Notes: generated by a model not told the origin, from the sequence alone. A DNA stretch of 64,000 bases from Isoalcanivorax indicus (GCF_003259185.1 NZ_QGMP01000001.1:124001-188000); one strand, 5' to 3'; numbered from the stretch's first letter, positions 1 to 8,806 are shown. Program-made: numbers and translations.

Positions 1-29
1 CCACACTGAATAGATGACCAGGGGATGTT

Positions 30-1295
30 ATGAAACTCGATACTGTCGCGATCCATGGTGGCTTTGCAGGCGATCCGGAGACCCATGCGGTTGCGGTGCC
101 GGTATACCAGACCACCAGCTATTACTTCGACAATACCCAGCACGGCGCAGATCTGTTTGATCTCAAGGTGCCGGGCAATATCTACAGCCGCATCATGAAC
201 CCCACCAATGCGGTGCTGGAACAGCGGGTGGCGGAAATGGAGGGTGGCATCGGTGCCCTGGCCATGGCATCCGGGATGGCGGCCATTACGGCGGCGATCC
301 AGACGCTGGCCAGAGTAGGGGACAACATCGTCTCCGTCAGCCAGCTATACGGCGGCACCTACAACCTGTTTGCCCATACCTTGCCGACCATGGGTGTCGA
401 GGTGCGCATGGCGAGCGGTGACGATCCGGCGGCCATGGAAGCGTTGATCGACGACCGCACGCGCGCGGTCTTCTGTGAATCTGTTGGCAACCCGGCGGGT
501 AACATCGTTGATCTGACGGCGTTGGCGGAGATGGCGCACCGGCATGGCGTGCCCTTGATCGTCGATAACACGGTGGCGACGCCGGTCCTGTGCCGGCCGA
601 TCGATTTCGGCGCAGACATTGTCGTTCACTCACTGACCAAGTACATGGGCGGGCACGGCACCACCGTGGCCGGGATCATCGTCGACAGCGGCAGGTTTCC
701 GTGGAAGGACAATCCGCGCTTTCCGCAATTCAACGAGCCGGACCCGTCCTACCATGGGGTGGTTTACACGGAAGCGCTGGGTGAAGCGGCCTTTATTGGC
801 CGTGCGCGTGTGGTGCCGCTGCGCAACATGGGCGCCGCCTTGTCCCCCTTCAATGCGTTCCTGATCCTGCAAGGCATCGAAACCCTGCCGTTGCGCATGG
901 AACGGCACTGCGAAAATGCGCAAAAGGTGGCGGAGTACCTGCGCGGTCATGACAAGGTGGTGTGGGTGAAATACGCGGGCCTCAAGGACGATCCCTATCA
1001 TGCGCTGGCGCAGCGTTACACGCGGGGCACCCCTGCCTCTATCCTCAGTTTCGGCATCCAGGGCGGCAAGGAAGCCGGGGCGCGCTTTATCGATGCCTTG
1101 CAGATGATCAAGCGTCTGGTGAATATCGGCGATGCGAAATCACTCGCCTGCCACCCGGCCACCACCACCCACCGGCAGCTCAACGACGCAGAGCTGAAAA
1201 GTGCCGGGGTCAGTGCCGACATGGTGCGGTTGTCCGTGGGGATCGAGCATATCGACGATATCCTGGCGGATATCGAGCAGGCGCTAAGTGCCTAG
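30..1295 (+). CDS. metY: O-acetylhomoserine sulfhydrylase (MetY-type Cys/Met metabolism PLP enzyme)
   Basis: Predicted to make homocysteine from O-acetylhomoserine and sulfide (direct sulfhydrylation) in the cytoplasm. The 421-residue length and sequence fit the Cys/Met metabolism PLP-dependent family. Visible motifs are SRIMNPTNAVLE near residues 53-64, a glycine-rich cofactor-phosphate region near 72-110 (ASGMAAI, YGGTYNLF), Asp179 in LIVDNT (pyridine nitrogen contact) and the PLP lysine Lys204 in SLTKYMGGHG. The insertion typical of O-acetylhomoserine sulfhydrylases (residues about 220-260) separates it from cystathionine gamma-synthase. A purine-rich AGGGGATG lies just before the ATG. It converges on the AraC gene, and a single CTAG at 1292-1295 supplies both stop codons. 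The alternative, O-succinylhomoserine sulfhydrylase (MetZ), is less likely given the length and the insertion. Confidence 0.93.
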   Translation: MKLDTVAIHGGFAGDPETHAVAVPVYQTTSYYFDNTQHGADLFDLKVPGNIYSRIMNPTNAVLEQRVAEMEGGIGALAMASGMAAITAAIQTLARVGDNIVSVSQLYGGTYNLFAHTLPTMGVEVRMASGDDPAAMEALIDDRTRAVFCESVGNPAGNIVDLTALAEMAHRHGVPLIVDNTVATPVLCRPIDFGADIVVHSLTKYMGGHGTTVAGIIVDSGRFPWKDNPRFPQFNEPDPSYHGVVYTEALGEAAFIGRARVVPLRNMGAALSPFNAFLILQGIETLPLRMERHCENAQKVAEYLRGHDKVVWVKYAGLKDDPYHALAQRYTRGTPASILSFGIQGGKEAGARFIDALQMIKRLVNIGDAKSLACHPATTTHRQLNDAELKSAGVSADMVRLSVGIEHIDDILADIEQALSA

Positions 1296-2263
1296 GTCAA
1301 ACGCTCCCTGAAACGTGTCGGGCTTTCTCCGGCCCAGCGGCGGAACGCCTTGGCAAAGGCGCTCTCGTCGGAGAAGCCCAGCGCCTCGGCAATGTCTGCC
1401 AGGCGTTGATCGGTGCGCAGCCGCTGCTCGGCCATCTGGTAGAGCGCGGCGTCCCGCAGCAGCTTGAAGGAGCTGGCTTCATTGGCCAGCCGCCGGTTCA
1501 GATGGCGGCCACTGATGCCCAGTTGCTCGGCAACCCGTTCCTTGCCCCAGTGGGGGTGGCTGCGAATCAGCGTCTCCACCTGGGCGGCCAGGCTCTGTTC
1601 GGTCAGGCTGGCCAGCATTTCATCGGCGACCTGGCGCAGGTGTTCGCGCATGGCCGCATTGGCCTGGATCAGCGGGATGGCCAGGTCCTCGTCGTTCAGC
1701 AGCAGGCTGTACTCCTCGCAGTCGAAACGCACCGGGCAGCCCAGCAGGCTGGTATAGCGCGAGGCGTTATCGCGCTGTCCATGGCGCAGGTGGATGCCGG
1801 TCGGGGTAAAGCGCTCGCCGGTGATCCAGCGCGACAGGTGCACCAGACAACCCAGCACGGCCTCGGCGCGCACCTCCAGTGCCGTGTCGTAACCGGGCAC
1901 ATAGCGCAGCCGCAAGCCGCCACGTTCCAGGCGGGTATCGAAATGACTGCCCTCGCTGATGATCGGGAAATACTCCAGCAGCGTGTCCACAGCATCACCC
2001 AGCGTGTCGCAGCTCATCAACATCAGGCCAGCGCTGTCCAGATGACCCACCTGAATTTCCAGCCCCAGCCGCAGGCCGATCAGCGGGTCCTCGCTGGCAG
2101 CGCAGATGCTTTCCCAGATGGCATCCTGGGCCGACAGCGGCACCCGGTCCTGTCCCGGGTCCAGCTTGCCCAGTGCGGTTTCGGGCAGGGCGACACCCAG
2201 GCGCTGGGCGGCCTGCACCACGGCCTGACTGAAACGCAGCGTAATGGTGGGGTTGCTCGACAT
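1292..2263 (-). CDS. AraC-family transcriptional regulator (arabinose-binding-like N-terminus)
   Basis: This 323-residue regulator has an N-terminal region of about 200 residues resembling the Arabinose_bd domain of OruR/ArgR-type AraC proteins. A C-terminal HTH_18 domain (about residues 240-320) contains EQLGISGRHLNRRL and IAEALGFSDESAFAKAFRRW. I chose the ATG at 2263 because AGGAAC precedes it by about 7 bases; reading further upstream adds an unconserved 33-residue extension. It is divergent from the monooxygenase operon starting at 2380, so it probably controls that operon. The 116-base gap would hold both promoters. The effector is unknown. Confidence 0.88.
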   Translation of the reverse strand: MSSNPTITLRFSQAVVQAAQRLGVALPETALGKLDPGQDRVPLSAQDAIWESICAASEDPLIGLRLGLEIQVGHLDSAGLMLMSCDTLGDAVDTLLEYFPIISEGSHFDTRLERGGLRLRYVPGYDTALEVRAEAVLGCLVHLSRWITGERFTPTGIHLRHGQRDNASRYTSLLGCPVRFDCEEYSLLLNDEDLAIPLIQANAAMREHLRQVADEMLASLTEQSLAAQVETLIRSHPHWGKERVAEQLGISGRHLNRRLANEASSFKLLRDAALYQMAEQRLRTDQRLADIAEALGFSDESAFAKAFRRWAGESPTRFRERLT

Positions 2264-2379
2264 CGGTGTTCCTGCACGTCTCGAATTAACCGGCGCCGGT
2301 CCCGATCGAGCCGGTACAGCACTGGCGCAATGGCCTACCCTGATTTCACGTTCACAGAGCATAACAAGAAGGAGGCCCC

Positions 2380-3714
2380 ATGTACGCTGTCATTGGCGCC
2401 GGGCCCATGGGTCTGGCTACCGCCCGCAATCTCGACAAATACGGGATTACCTTTACCGGCTTCGAACTCAACAGCGATGTCGGCGGGCTGTGGGATATCG
2501 ACAATCCGCACAGCACCATGTACGAGACGGCCCATCTGATTTCGTCGAAAACCATGACCGAGTTCGCCGAATTCCCCATGAAGCCCGAAGTGGCCTCCTA
2601 TCCCCGGCACGACGCGCTGCGCGAGTACTTCCGTGACTATGCGCGCCACTTCGATCTGTACCGGCATTACGAATTCGATACCCGGGTGCTGGCGGTGGAA
2701 CCGGACGGTGAGGGCTGGCTGGTCAGCACACGCTGTGGCGAAGAGGTGCGCACCCGACACTTTCAGGGCGTGCTGATCGCCAATGGCACCTTGCACCACC
2801 CCAACATGCCGGCGCTGCCGGGGGACTTTGCCGGTCGGGTCATGCATTCCAGCGAATACCGTGCGCCGGACGCCTTCGACGGACAGCGCGTGCTGGTGGT
2901 GGGCTGCGGCAACTCCGGCGCCGATATCGCCGTGGATGCGGTGCATCATGCGCGCAGTGTTGATCTGTCGGTGCGCCGGGGTTACTACTTCTTGCCGAAG
3001 TTTCTGCTCGGCAAGCCCATCGATACCCTGGGCGGCAAGCTCAAGCTGCCGCGGCGTATGAAGCAATGGCTTGATGGCAAGCTGATTCGTGCCGTGATGG
3101 GCAAGCCCTCGCAGTACGGCCTGCCCGATCCGGATTACCGCATCTATGAATCCCACCCGGTGATGAACTCGCTGATCCTGCATCATCTGGGGCACGGCGA
3201 TATTCGTGCGCGCCGCGATATCAGTGACATCAAGGGCAACACGGTGACGTTTACCGACGGCGAACAGGCCGATTACGACATCATCCTGATGGCCACGGGC
3301 TACAAGCTGCACTATCCGTTTATCGAACGGGAGCACCTGAACTGGCCCCGGGACGCGGGGGCGCCGCACCTGTACATGAATGTCTTCCATCCGGATTACG
3401 ACAACCTGTTCATGATGGGTATGATCGAGGCGGCCGGGCTGGGCTGGGAAGGCCGTAATGAGCAGGCCGAAATGGTGGCGCTGTTTATCCGCCAGCTGGC
3501 AGCAGGCAGCCCGGAAGCCCTCAAGCTGAAGGAGATAAAGCGTCGCGAAGCGGAAAACGTGCTGGACGGCGGCTACAGCTACCTGAAGCTGGAGCGCATG
3601 GCCTACTACGTGCACAAGGACACCTACCGCGACACCATGCAGCGCTATCGCGATGCCCTGAAACGCGATATGGCGGCGTCGGGGACTTCCTCCCGTAGCG
3701 CACGCATGGCCTGA
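2380..3714 (+). CDS. flavin-containing monooxygenase
   Basis: This is a 444-residue class B flavoprotein monooxygenase using FAD, NADPH and O2 to insert oxygen into a carbonyl or to oxygenate a soft nucleophile (N or S). The FAD Rossmann motif GAGPMG is at residues 6-11. A second nucleotide-binding motif, GCGNSG, follows near residue 175. Between them sits FAGRVMHSSEY, matching the FxGxxxHxxxY fingerprint shared by FMOs and Baeyer-Villiger enzymes. AAGGAGG lies 5 bases before the ATG. It is the first gene of a tightly packed run (2-6 base gaps) with a BASS transporter, an epimerase-like protein, an SDR and a TauE/SafE exporter. The substrate cannot be read from sequence; both BVMO-like ketone oxidation and sulfur/nitrogen oxygenation remain possible. 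Confidence 0.9.
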   Translation: MYAVIGAGPMGLATARNLDKYGITFTGFELNSDVGGLWDIDNPHSTMYETAHLISSKTMTEFAEFPMKPEVASYPRHDALREYFRDYARHFDLYRHYEFDTRVLAVEPDGEGWLVSTRCGEEVRTRHFQGVLIANGTLHHPNMPALPGDFAGRVMHSSEYRAPDAFDGQRVLVVGCGNSGADIAVDAVHHARSVDLSVRRGYYFLPKFLLGKPIDTLGGKLKLPRRMKQWLDGKLIRAVMGKPSQYGLPDPDYRIYESHPVMNSLILHHLGHGDIRARRDISDIKGNTVTFTDGEQADYDIILMATGYKLHYPFIEREHLNWPRDAGAPHLYMNVFHPDYDNLFMMGMIEAAGLGWEGRNEQAEMVALFIRQLAAGSPEALKLKEIKRREAENVLDGGYSYLKLERMAYYVHKDTYRDTMQRYRDALKRDMAASGTSSRSARMA

Positions 3715-3716
3715 TC

Positions 3717-4631
3717 ATGTCAGGGCCCTTGCCGATACAATTCGACCCGGCCAGTCTGATCCTGCTGAACGTCATCATGGCCTGCATGATGTTCGGGGTG
3801 TCACTGAACCTGCGTACCGAAGATTTCGGGCGGGTGCTGAGAGCCCCTGTGGCGCCGGCCGCCGGGCTGGTGGCACAGTTTCTGCTGTTGCCGGCGGTGA
3901 CCTGCCTGGCCACCTGGTGGCTGGGTGTCGACCCGGAGCTGGCACTGGGCATGATCCTGGTGGCGTCCTGCCCCGGGGGCAGCTTCTCCAACATCATGAC
4001 CTGGATCGGCCGCGCCAATGTGGCCGTGTCGGTGAGCATGACCGCAGTGTCCAGTCTGGCGGCGACCATCATGACGCCGTTCAATTTCGCGCTGTACGGG
4101 TACCTCAACCCGCATACCCGCGAGATTCTGACGTCGATAGCGCTGGACCCGCTCAGCATCCTGTTGCTGGTGACGCTGGTGCTGGCCGTGCCGCTGGTGC
4201 TGGGCATGTGGGTCGGGCGGCGTTTTCCCGGTCTGGCGGCGCGCAGTGAGAAGCCGTTCCGCATTGCCGCGTTGCTGGTGTTTCTCGCGTTCGTAGGGAT
4301 TGCCTTCAGTAATAACTTCGACCTCTTTATCGAGCGATTCCACACCTTCTTCTGGCTGGTCGTGGTGCATAACCTGCTGGCGTTGAGCCTGGGCAACGGC
4401 ATGGGCCGACTGCTGCGCCTGCCGGTCAACGATCGCCGCGCCGTCACCATGGAGGTGGGCATCCAGAACTCCGGCCTGGGGCTGGTGATTCTGTTTACGT
4501 TCTTCCCGGAAGCCGGGGGCATGATGCTGATCACGGCCTTCTGGGGCGTGTGGCATCTGGTGTCCGGACTGACGCTGGCCTTGTTGTGGTCGCGCACGCG
4601 CGCGGCCCGGGAGTCTGCACTACATGGGTGA
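3717..4631 (+). CDS. bile acid:sodium symporter family (BASS) transporter
   Basis: This 304-residue polytopic membrane protein has about nine or ten hydrophobic segments and the arrangement of the SBF/BASS family, which cotransports organic anions with sodium. Family-like features include the glycine-rich SCPGGSFSNIMTW segment (about residues 85-97) and the VGIQNSGLG segment (about 246-254), which match the two discontinuous crossover helices of BASS proteins. It begins 2 bases after the monooxygenase stop and is followed 5 bases later by the epimerase gene. It therefore probably imports or exports the substrate of this operon. No strong Shine-Dalgarno precedes it, so translational coupling is likely. 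Confidence 0.88.
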   Translation: MSGPLPIQFDPASLILLNVIMACMMFGVSLNLRTEDFGRVLRAPVAPAAGLVAQFLLLPAVTCLATWWLGVDPELALGMILVASCPGGSFSNIMTWIGRANVAVSVSMTAVSSLAATIMTPFNFALYGYLNPHTREILTSIALDPLSILLLVTLVLAVPLVLGMWVGRRFPGLAARSEKPFRIAALLVFLAFVGIAFSNNFDLFIERFHTFFWLVVVHNLLALSLGNGMGRLLRLPVNDRRAVTMEVGIQNSGLGLVILFTFFPEAGGMMLITAFWGVWHLVSGLTLALLWSRTRAARESALHG

Positions 4632-4636
4632 GCAAC

Positions 4637-5578
4637 ATGACTGAAAAACGCATTCTGATCACCGGCGCGGCCGGTTACGTCGGCAGCCTGCTGGGCGCGC
4701 GCCTGGCCACGGACTATCCGGTGATCGGCACCGATATCCGCAGCCGGGATGATCTCGGCTTTCCTGTTTCGGTCATGGATATCCGTGACCCGGCCTTGCG
4801 CGATCTGATGGTGAGCGAGCGCATCACCCATGTCGTGCATCTGGCCTCGGTGCTGGAGACGACCGGCGATCGTGCGCTGGATTACGATATCGACGTCAAC
4901 GGCACCCGCAACGTGATCGATTGCTGTGTGCGTGCCGGTGTGCGGCATCTCACGGTGACCAGCTCTGGCGCGGCCTACGGGTATTACGGCGACAATCCGG
5001 CCTGGATTGATGAGCAGGACGCACTGCGCGGCAATGCCGACATGCCCTATGCCGACCACAAGCGGCGTATCGAGGCCATGCTGGCGGATCAGCGCCAGCA
5101 GCACCCGGGTCTGCGCCAGCTGATTTTTCGCCCCGGCACGATTCTGGGTGCGGAGACACGCAATCTGATTACCAACCTGTTCACCGGAAAGCGGTTGCTG
5201 GCCATTCGCGGCAGTGATTCTCCGTTTGTCTTCATCTGGGATGAGGATGTGATCGGCGCCATGGAATTCGGTATCCGCGAAGACCGTGCTGGCATATTCA
5301 ATATGGCCGGTGACGGTGCCCTGACCATCCACGAGATCGCCGCACTGCTGGGCAAGCCGGTCCGTACCTTGCCTGCCAGTCTGATCCGGACAGCACTGTG
5401 GTGGGGCCAATTGTTGAGGATAGGGCGCTATGGGCCGGAGCAGATCAATTTTCTGCGTTATCGTCCGGTGCTGTCCAACCGGCGCCTGAAAGAAGAATTT
5501 GGCTACTCGCCGAAAAAAACATCGGAAGAAACCTTTCGCTACTACATCGAACACGCACGAGCGCGAGGAGACCTGTGA
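4637..5578 (+). CDS. NAD-dependent epimerase/dehydratase family protein (extended SDR)
   Basis: This 313-residue extended short-chain dehydrogenase/reductase has the N-terminal NAD-binding motif TGAAGYVG (about residues 8-15). The conserved active-site region includes VTSSGAAYG, and PYADHKRR supplies the catalytic Tyr-x-x-x-Lys. The ATG at 4637 is chosen because it directly precedes the Rossmann beta strand and is preceded by GGTGAG; upstream in-frame codons belong to the end of the transporter gene. The ending overlaps the SD region of the next SDR. Activity is probably oxidation or reduction of a hydroxyl or keto group on the operon's substrate; sugar epimerase activity is not specifically supported. 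Confidence 0.87.
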   Translation: MTEKRILITGAAGYVGSLLGARLATDYPVIGTDIRSRDDLGFPVSVMDIRDPALRDLMVSERITHVVHLASVLETTGDRALDYDIDVNGTRNVIDCCVRAGVRHLTVTSSGAAYGYYGDNPAWIDEQDALRGNADMPYADHKRRIEAMLADQRQQHPGLRQLIFRPGTILGAETRNLITNLFTGKRLLAIRGSDSPFVFIWDEDVIGAMEFGIREDRAGIFNMAGDGALTIHEIAALLGKPVRTLPASLIRTALWWGQLLRIGRYGPEQINFLRYRPVLSNRRLKEEFGYSPKKTSEETFRYYIEHARARGDL

Positions 5579-5580
5579 GC

Positions 5581-6375
5581 ATGGACAAGGGCTGTGTACT
5601 GATTACCGGCGCCGCCGGTGGCCTGGGCTGGGAAATGGCGCGGGTTTTCCATCGCCGTGGTGAGCATCTGTTGCTGGCCGACATGAACGGCGAACTGCTG
5701 GCGCAGCGCGTGGCGTCGCTGGGCACGCCAGAACGGGTTGCCATGCTGGCGGGGGACATCACCGATGCACGGCATCAGGAGGCGCTGGTGGCGCAGGCGG
5801 CGAGCACGTTCGGTGGCGTACGCATTCTGGTGAACAACGCAGGCATCACCCACCGCTCCCTGGCTGAAAAGACGGACCCGGCCGTACTGCGCAAGGTCAT
5901 GCAGGTGGATTGGCAGGCGCCGCTGGAGCTGGCGCTGCGCGCCTTGCCGCAGGTGCAGGCGCACCGGGGCACACTGGTCAACGTGGGTTCCATGGCGGGC
6001 TGGATGCCGGTGCTCGGCCGTACCGCCTACTGCGCCGCCAAATCGGCACTGGCGCAATCTTTCGAGGTGATTCGCTGCGAACAGCAACGCCACGGCGTGC
6101 ATGTGCTGATGGTTTATCCGAGCTTTATCGATACGCCCATTGAGCAACATGCACTGGGTTTTGACGGCAAACCGGCACGCCATGCGCGTTCCATGGTGGG
6201 CAAGATGAAATCCGCCGACTGGATGGCGGAACGCATTGTTGCGGCCTGCGTGCAGCGTCGCAAACGCGTCTACTCGGACCGCCTGTCGGTGTTTGGTGCT
6301 CTGCTCTGGCGTATCGCCCCGGACTTGTATCAGCGCATCATGATGAAGAAATTCGCCGTGGAACTGGAGCAGTAA
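5581..6375 (+). CDS. short-chain dehydrogenase/reductase (SDR)
   Basis: This is a classical SDR of 264 residues. The cofactor motif TGAAGGLG lies near the N-terminus, NNAGITH is in the middle, and the catalytic Ser and YCAAK (Tyr-x-x-x-Lys) follow. AGGAG ends 10 bases before the ATG at 5581. An in-frame GTG at 5575 (4-base spacing) overlaps the previous stop as GTGA and is an alternative start adding two residues. The C-terminal region is basic and resembles SDRs that act on lipophilic alcohols or ketones. The stop TAA shares a base with the start of the TauE/SafE gene. Confidence 0.88.
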   Translation: MDKGCVLITGAAGGLGWEMARVFHRRGEHLLLADMNGELLAQRVASLGTPERVAMLAGDITDARHQEALVAQAASTFGGVRILVNNAGITHRSLAEKTDPAVLRKVMQVDWQAPLELALRALPQVQAHRGTLVNVGSMAGWMPVLGRTAYCAAKSALAQSFEVIRCEQQRHGVHVLMVYPSFIDTPIEQHALGFDGKPARHARSMVGKMKSADWMAERIVAACVQRRKRVYSDRLSVFGALLWRIAPDLYQRIMMKKFAVELEQ

Positions 6376-7097
6376 TGGATCCCTGGCTATGGCTGGCGCT
6401 GTTCATTCTGGTGGCCTACACGATTGAAGCCGTAACCGGTTTCGGCAGCATCGTCATCGCCCTGTCGCTGGGCGCCATCCTGCTGCCGATTCCGGCGCTG
6501 TTGCCGGTGCTGGTGCCGCTGAACATTCTCATGAGTGGTTACCTGAGCGTGCGTCATCGGCGGTCTATCCACTGGCCGACGCTGCTGCGCCTGATCCTGC
6601 CGCTGATGGCGGCAGGCACCCTGGCCGGGTATCTGGTGCGCCCGTGGCTGAGTGCCAGCCTGCTGCAGATCGCCTTTGGCGTCCTGATTATCTGGTTTGC
6701 CGGGCGCGAGCTGTGGCGGATGGCCAACAACCATGTGCCGCGCGCCCACCCGGCAGGCGTCACCCGAGGCCTGATGCTGGGTGCGGGTCTGACCCATGGC
6801 CTGTTTGCCTCCGGTGGCCCCCTGTTGGTGTACGCGCTGGCGGGCACCCGCCTGGACAAGGCGCGCTTTCGGGCAACACTGATCGCGGTCTGGTTCACGC
6901 TCAACAGCCTGCTGACGCTGATCTTCCTGCTGGATGGCAGCCTGGCGAGCGCGGCCCCGAAGCTGGTGTGGTATATCCCGTTGCTGGTGGTCGGGGTCTT
7001 GCTGGGCGAGTGGTTGCACCACCGGGTCAATGAGCAGCGCTTCCGCCAGCTGGTGTTCGCCATGCTGCTGGTGACCGGGTTCGCCCTGCTGGTCTGA
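6375..7097 (+). CDS. sulfite exporter TauE/SafE family membrane protein
   Basis: This 240-residue polytopic protein has about eight hydrophobic helices and the family's two repeated signatures: AVTGFGSIVIALSLG near residue 17 and LTHGLFASGGPLLVYAL near residue 139. TauE/SafE proteins export small organic or sulfur anions such as sulfite or sulfoacetate, but substrate assignment within the family is weak. The start overlaps the SDR stop (TAATG), so the gene is coupled to the upstream operon. It is the last gene of that operon; a possible extended -10 promoter for the next gene follows. Confidence 0.86.
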   Translation: MDPWLWLALFILVAYTIEAVTGFGSIVIALSLGAILLPIPALLPVLVPLNILMSGYLSVRHRRSIHWPTLLRLILPLMAAGTLAGYLVRPWLSASLLQIAFGVLIIWFAGRELWRMANNHVPRAHPAGVTRGLMLGAGLTHGLFASGGPLLVYALAGTRLDKARFRATLIAVWFTLNSLLTLIFLLDGSLASAAPKLVWYIPLLVVGVLLGEWLHHRVNEQRFRQLVFAMLLVTGFALLV

Positions 7098-7112
7098 ACG
7101 CCGGTACGGGCT

Positions 7113-7121
7113 TGTTATACT
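7113..7121 (+). promoter_or_regulatory. candidate extended -10 promoter for the GNAT/Gpx pair
   Basis: TGTTATACT matches an extended -10 element (TGn followed by TATACT) and lies 33 bases before the GNAT ATG. No convincing -35 hexamer is seen upstream, which is acceptable for extended -10 promoters. It would separate the GNAT/peroxidase pair from the TauE/SafE operon. Confidence 0.45.
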
Positions 7122-7153
7122 GCCACCTGATGCTGCATTTTTCGGGGACAGCC

Positions 7154-7825
7154 ATGCCTGATATCAACATTGAAACCGTCTCTGGCCAGGCGTTGCGGCC
7201 GTGGCTGGACGCGCTGGCGCGGCTACGCATCCGGGTGTTTCGCGAGTGGCCCTACCTGTATGAAGGCAGTGAAGCCTACGAGCGCGAATACCTGGGCATG
7301 TACGCGGCGTCGCCCCGCAGTCTGATGGTGCTGGCCCTTGACGGTGACCAGGTGATTGGCGCGTCCAGCGGCTTGCCTCTGCGGGACGCTGAGGTCGAGT
7401 TTCAGGCGCCTTTTGCCGCGCGTGGTGTGGCCCTGGAGGACGTCTTCTACTTTGGCGAGTCGGTGCTTGATGCCCGCTATCGGGGGCACGGACTCGGACA
7501 CCGCTTCTTTGATGCGCGGGAAGCCTTTGCGCACGCGCACGGGTTTGCCATCACCACCTTCTGTGCCGTGCAGCGCCCGGCAGACCACCCGGCGCGTCCG
7601 GCTCACTATCGCCCCCTGGATGCCTTCTGGCAGGGGCGCGGCTACCAGCGGCAGCCGGGCATGCTGACGCACTTTCCGTGGCGTGATATCGGTGATGCCG
7701 CGCAGACGGACAAGCCGATGCAGTTCTGGACCCGCGGTTTGCCATCGGTCTCTTCACAGGGTGATGGCGGCGATACCGGGATACTTGAGAGCCAGAGTGG
7801 GCGGCAGGGCGGACAACAACGGTGA
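7154..7825 (+). CDS. GNAT-family N-acetyltransferase
   Basis: This is a 223-residue acyl-CoA-dependent acetyltransferase fold. The acetyl-CoA binding loop (motif A, consensus Q/RxxGxG/A) is visible as YRGHGLGHRFFDAREAF near residue 115, after a beta strand ending GESVLD. The start at ATG 7154 is preceded by GGGGACA. The acceptor is unknown. The stop overlaps the next start as GTGA, so it is cotranslated with a glutathione peroxidase. The last 30 or so residues are polar and unconserved in appearance. Confidence 0.82.
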   Translation: MPDINIETVSGQALRPWLDALARLRIRVFREWPYLYEGSEAYEREYLGMYAASPRSLMVLALDGDQVIGASSGLPLRDAEVEFQAPFAARGVALEDVFYFGESVLDARYRGHGLGHRFFDAREAFAHAHGFAITTFCAVQRPADHPARPAHYRPLDAFWQGRGYQRQPGMLTHFPWRDIGDAAQTDKPMQFWTRGLPSVSSQGDGGDTGILESQSGRQGGQQR

Positions 7826-8403
7826 AACGGTGGCGAGCATGGTGTGCAGGGCTGACGTTGCTGGCGTCGGCAGCCTTCGCTCAGGGCGCGGACTGTCCGG
7901 ATACGCTGAATCACACCTTCAAGCGGCTGCATGCCGATGAAGACGTGAATCTGTGTGATCTGGCGGGCCAGCCGGTGCTGGTGGTCAATACGGCCAGCTT
8001 CTGCGGCTTCACAGGCCAGTTCGAAGGGCTGGAGGCGCTGTACCAGCGCTTCCGTGATCGTGGCCTTGAGATCGTGGGTGTGCCGTCGGGTGACTTCAAT
8101 CAGGAAGCGCGTGACGAGGCAGAAACGGCCGAGGTCTGTTATGCCAACTACGGCGTGACCTTCACCATGACGTCACCGCAGTCCGTGCGTGGCAGCGGTG
8201 CCCACCCGATGTTCCGTTTGCTGGCGGCTGAGGCGGGCACACCACCGCGCTGGAATTTCCACAAGTACCTGCTGGATGCCGACGGCAAGGTGGTCGCGCA
8301 GTTCCCCAGCCAGGTGGCCCCGCAGGACGCCCGGCTGGTGAGTGCGGTGGAGTCAGTGCTGCCCGATTTCAGCAATCGCCGAGACGACGTCCTGACACGG
8401 TAA
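7822..8403 (+). CDS. secreted glutathione peroxidase family protein (Cys type)
   Basis: This 193-residue thiol peroxidase starts at GTG 7822. It has an N-terminal signal peptide (MKRWRAW plus a hydrophobic run ending near ASAAFAQG), so it is probably periplasmic. The peroxidatic residue is Cys61 in NTASFCGFTGQF, replacing selenocysteine; the later Gln region is divergent (VPSGDFNQE) and the catalytic Trp/Asn pair is present in RWNFHKYLLD. The thioredoxin-like fold of this family reduces H2O2 or organic hydroperoxides, usually with thioredoxin as donor in the Cys forms. The 3' end overlaps the convergent DUF3617 gene by 35 bases. Confidence 0.88.
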   Translation: MKRWRAWCAGLTLLASAAFAQGADCPDTLNHTFKRLHADEDVNLCDLAGQPVLVVNTASFCGFTGQFEGLEALYQRFRDRGLEIVGVPSGDFNQEARDEAETAEVCYANYGVTFTMTSPQSVRGSGAHPMFRLLAAEAGTPPRWNFHKYLLDADGKVVAQFPSQVAPQDARLVSAVESVLPDFSNRRDDVLTR

Positions 8404-8806
8404 TGTGCATGCTCATCGGGCCCATGGGCGTGTCCATGTCGCCCTTGATGACGCCCTCTGAGGTGGTGCCGTTCATGCGCATGTCCGCATTCATGGTGTA
8501 GCGGGTGCCGTCATCAGCCGCGCAGCTCACGGTGTAGCGCATGCGCGAGCGCTGCATGTTCATGTTCTTCACTTCACAGCCTTCCATGCCTTCACCGGCC
8601 AGCAGGTCGATGTTCTGCAGGTCTTCTGCCGTCACGCACTCGCGGTGACTGTCCTCCTGCGGCGGCATCTTCTGGTCACCCATGGTCATGACGGTGACGT
8701 TCGCGTATTCCCACTCGCCGGGCTGGATGTTCGGGTCGGCGGCGCTGGCTGTGAAGGGCAGGGCCAGCAGGCCGGTCAGGGCGAGCAGGGTAGAGGGAAA
8801 ACGCAT
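8369..8806 (-). CDS. DUF3617 domain-containing exported protein
   Basis: This 145-residue protein has a clear Sec signal peptide (MRFPSTLLALTGLLALPFTASA), then the DUF3617 pattern: PGEWEY near the mature N-terminus, a conserved Cys in HRECVTAEDL, and a C-terminal half of repeated beta strands with MRYTVSC and TMNADM. Function is unknown for the family. It is probably periplasmic. It faces the peroxidase with overlapping 3' ends and has its own upstream region; the 263-base gap to the response regulator (8807-9069) shows no further gene. Confidence 0.8.
   Translation of the reverse strand: MRFPSTLLALTGLLALPFTASAADPNIQPGEWEYANVTVMTMGDQKMPPQEDSHRECVTAEDLQNIDLLAGEGMEGCEVKNMNMQRSRMRYTVSCAADDGTRYTMNADMRMNGTTSEGVIKGDMDTPMGPMSMHITVSGRRLGDC

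Noticed and set aside
962-2539. 525-codon plus-strand frame across metY, the AraC gene and the monooxygenase start
   Set aside because: Crosses three real genes in the wrong frames; product has no recognisable motif.
3521-5554. 677-codon minus-strand frame opposite the transporter and epimerase
   Set aside because: Shadow of two well-supported genes on the plus strand; no domain seen.
8001-8021. Possible selenocysteine in the glutathione peroxidase
   Set aside because: The active-site codon is TGC (Cys), not TGA; no selenium insertion element is needed.
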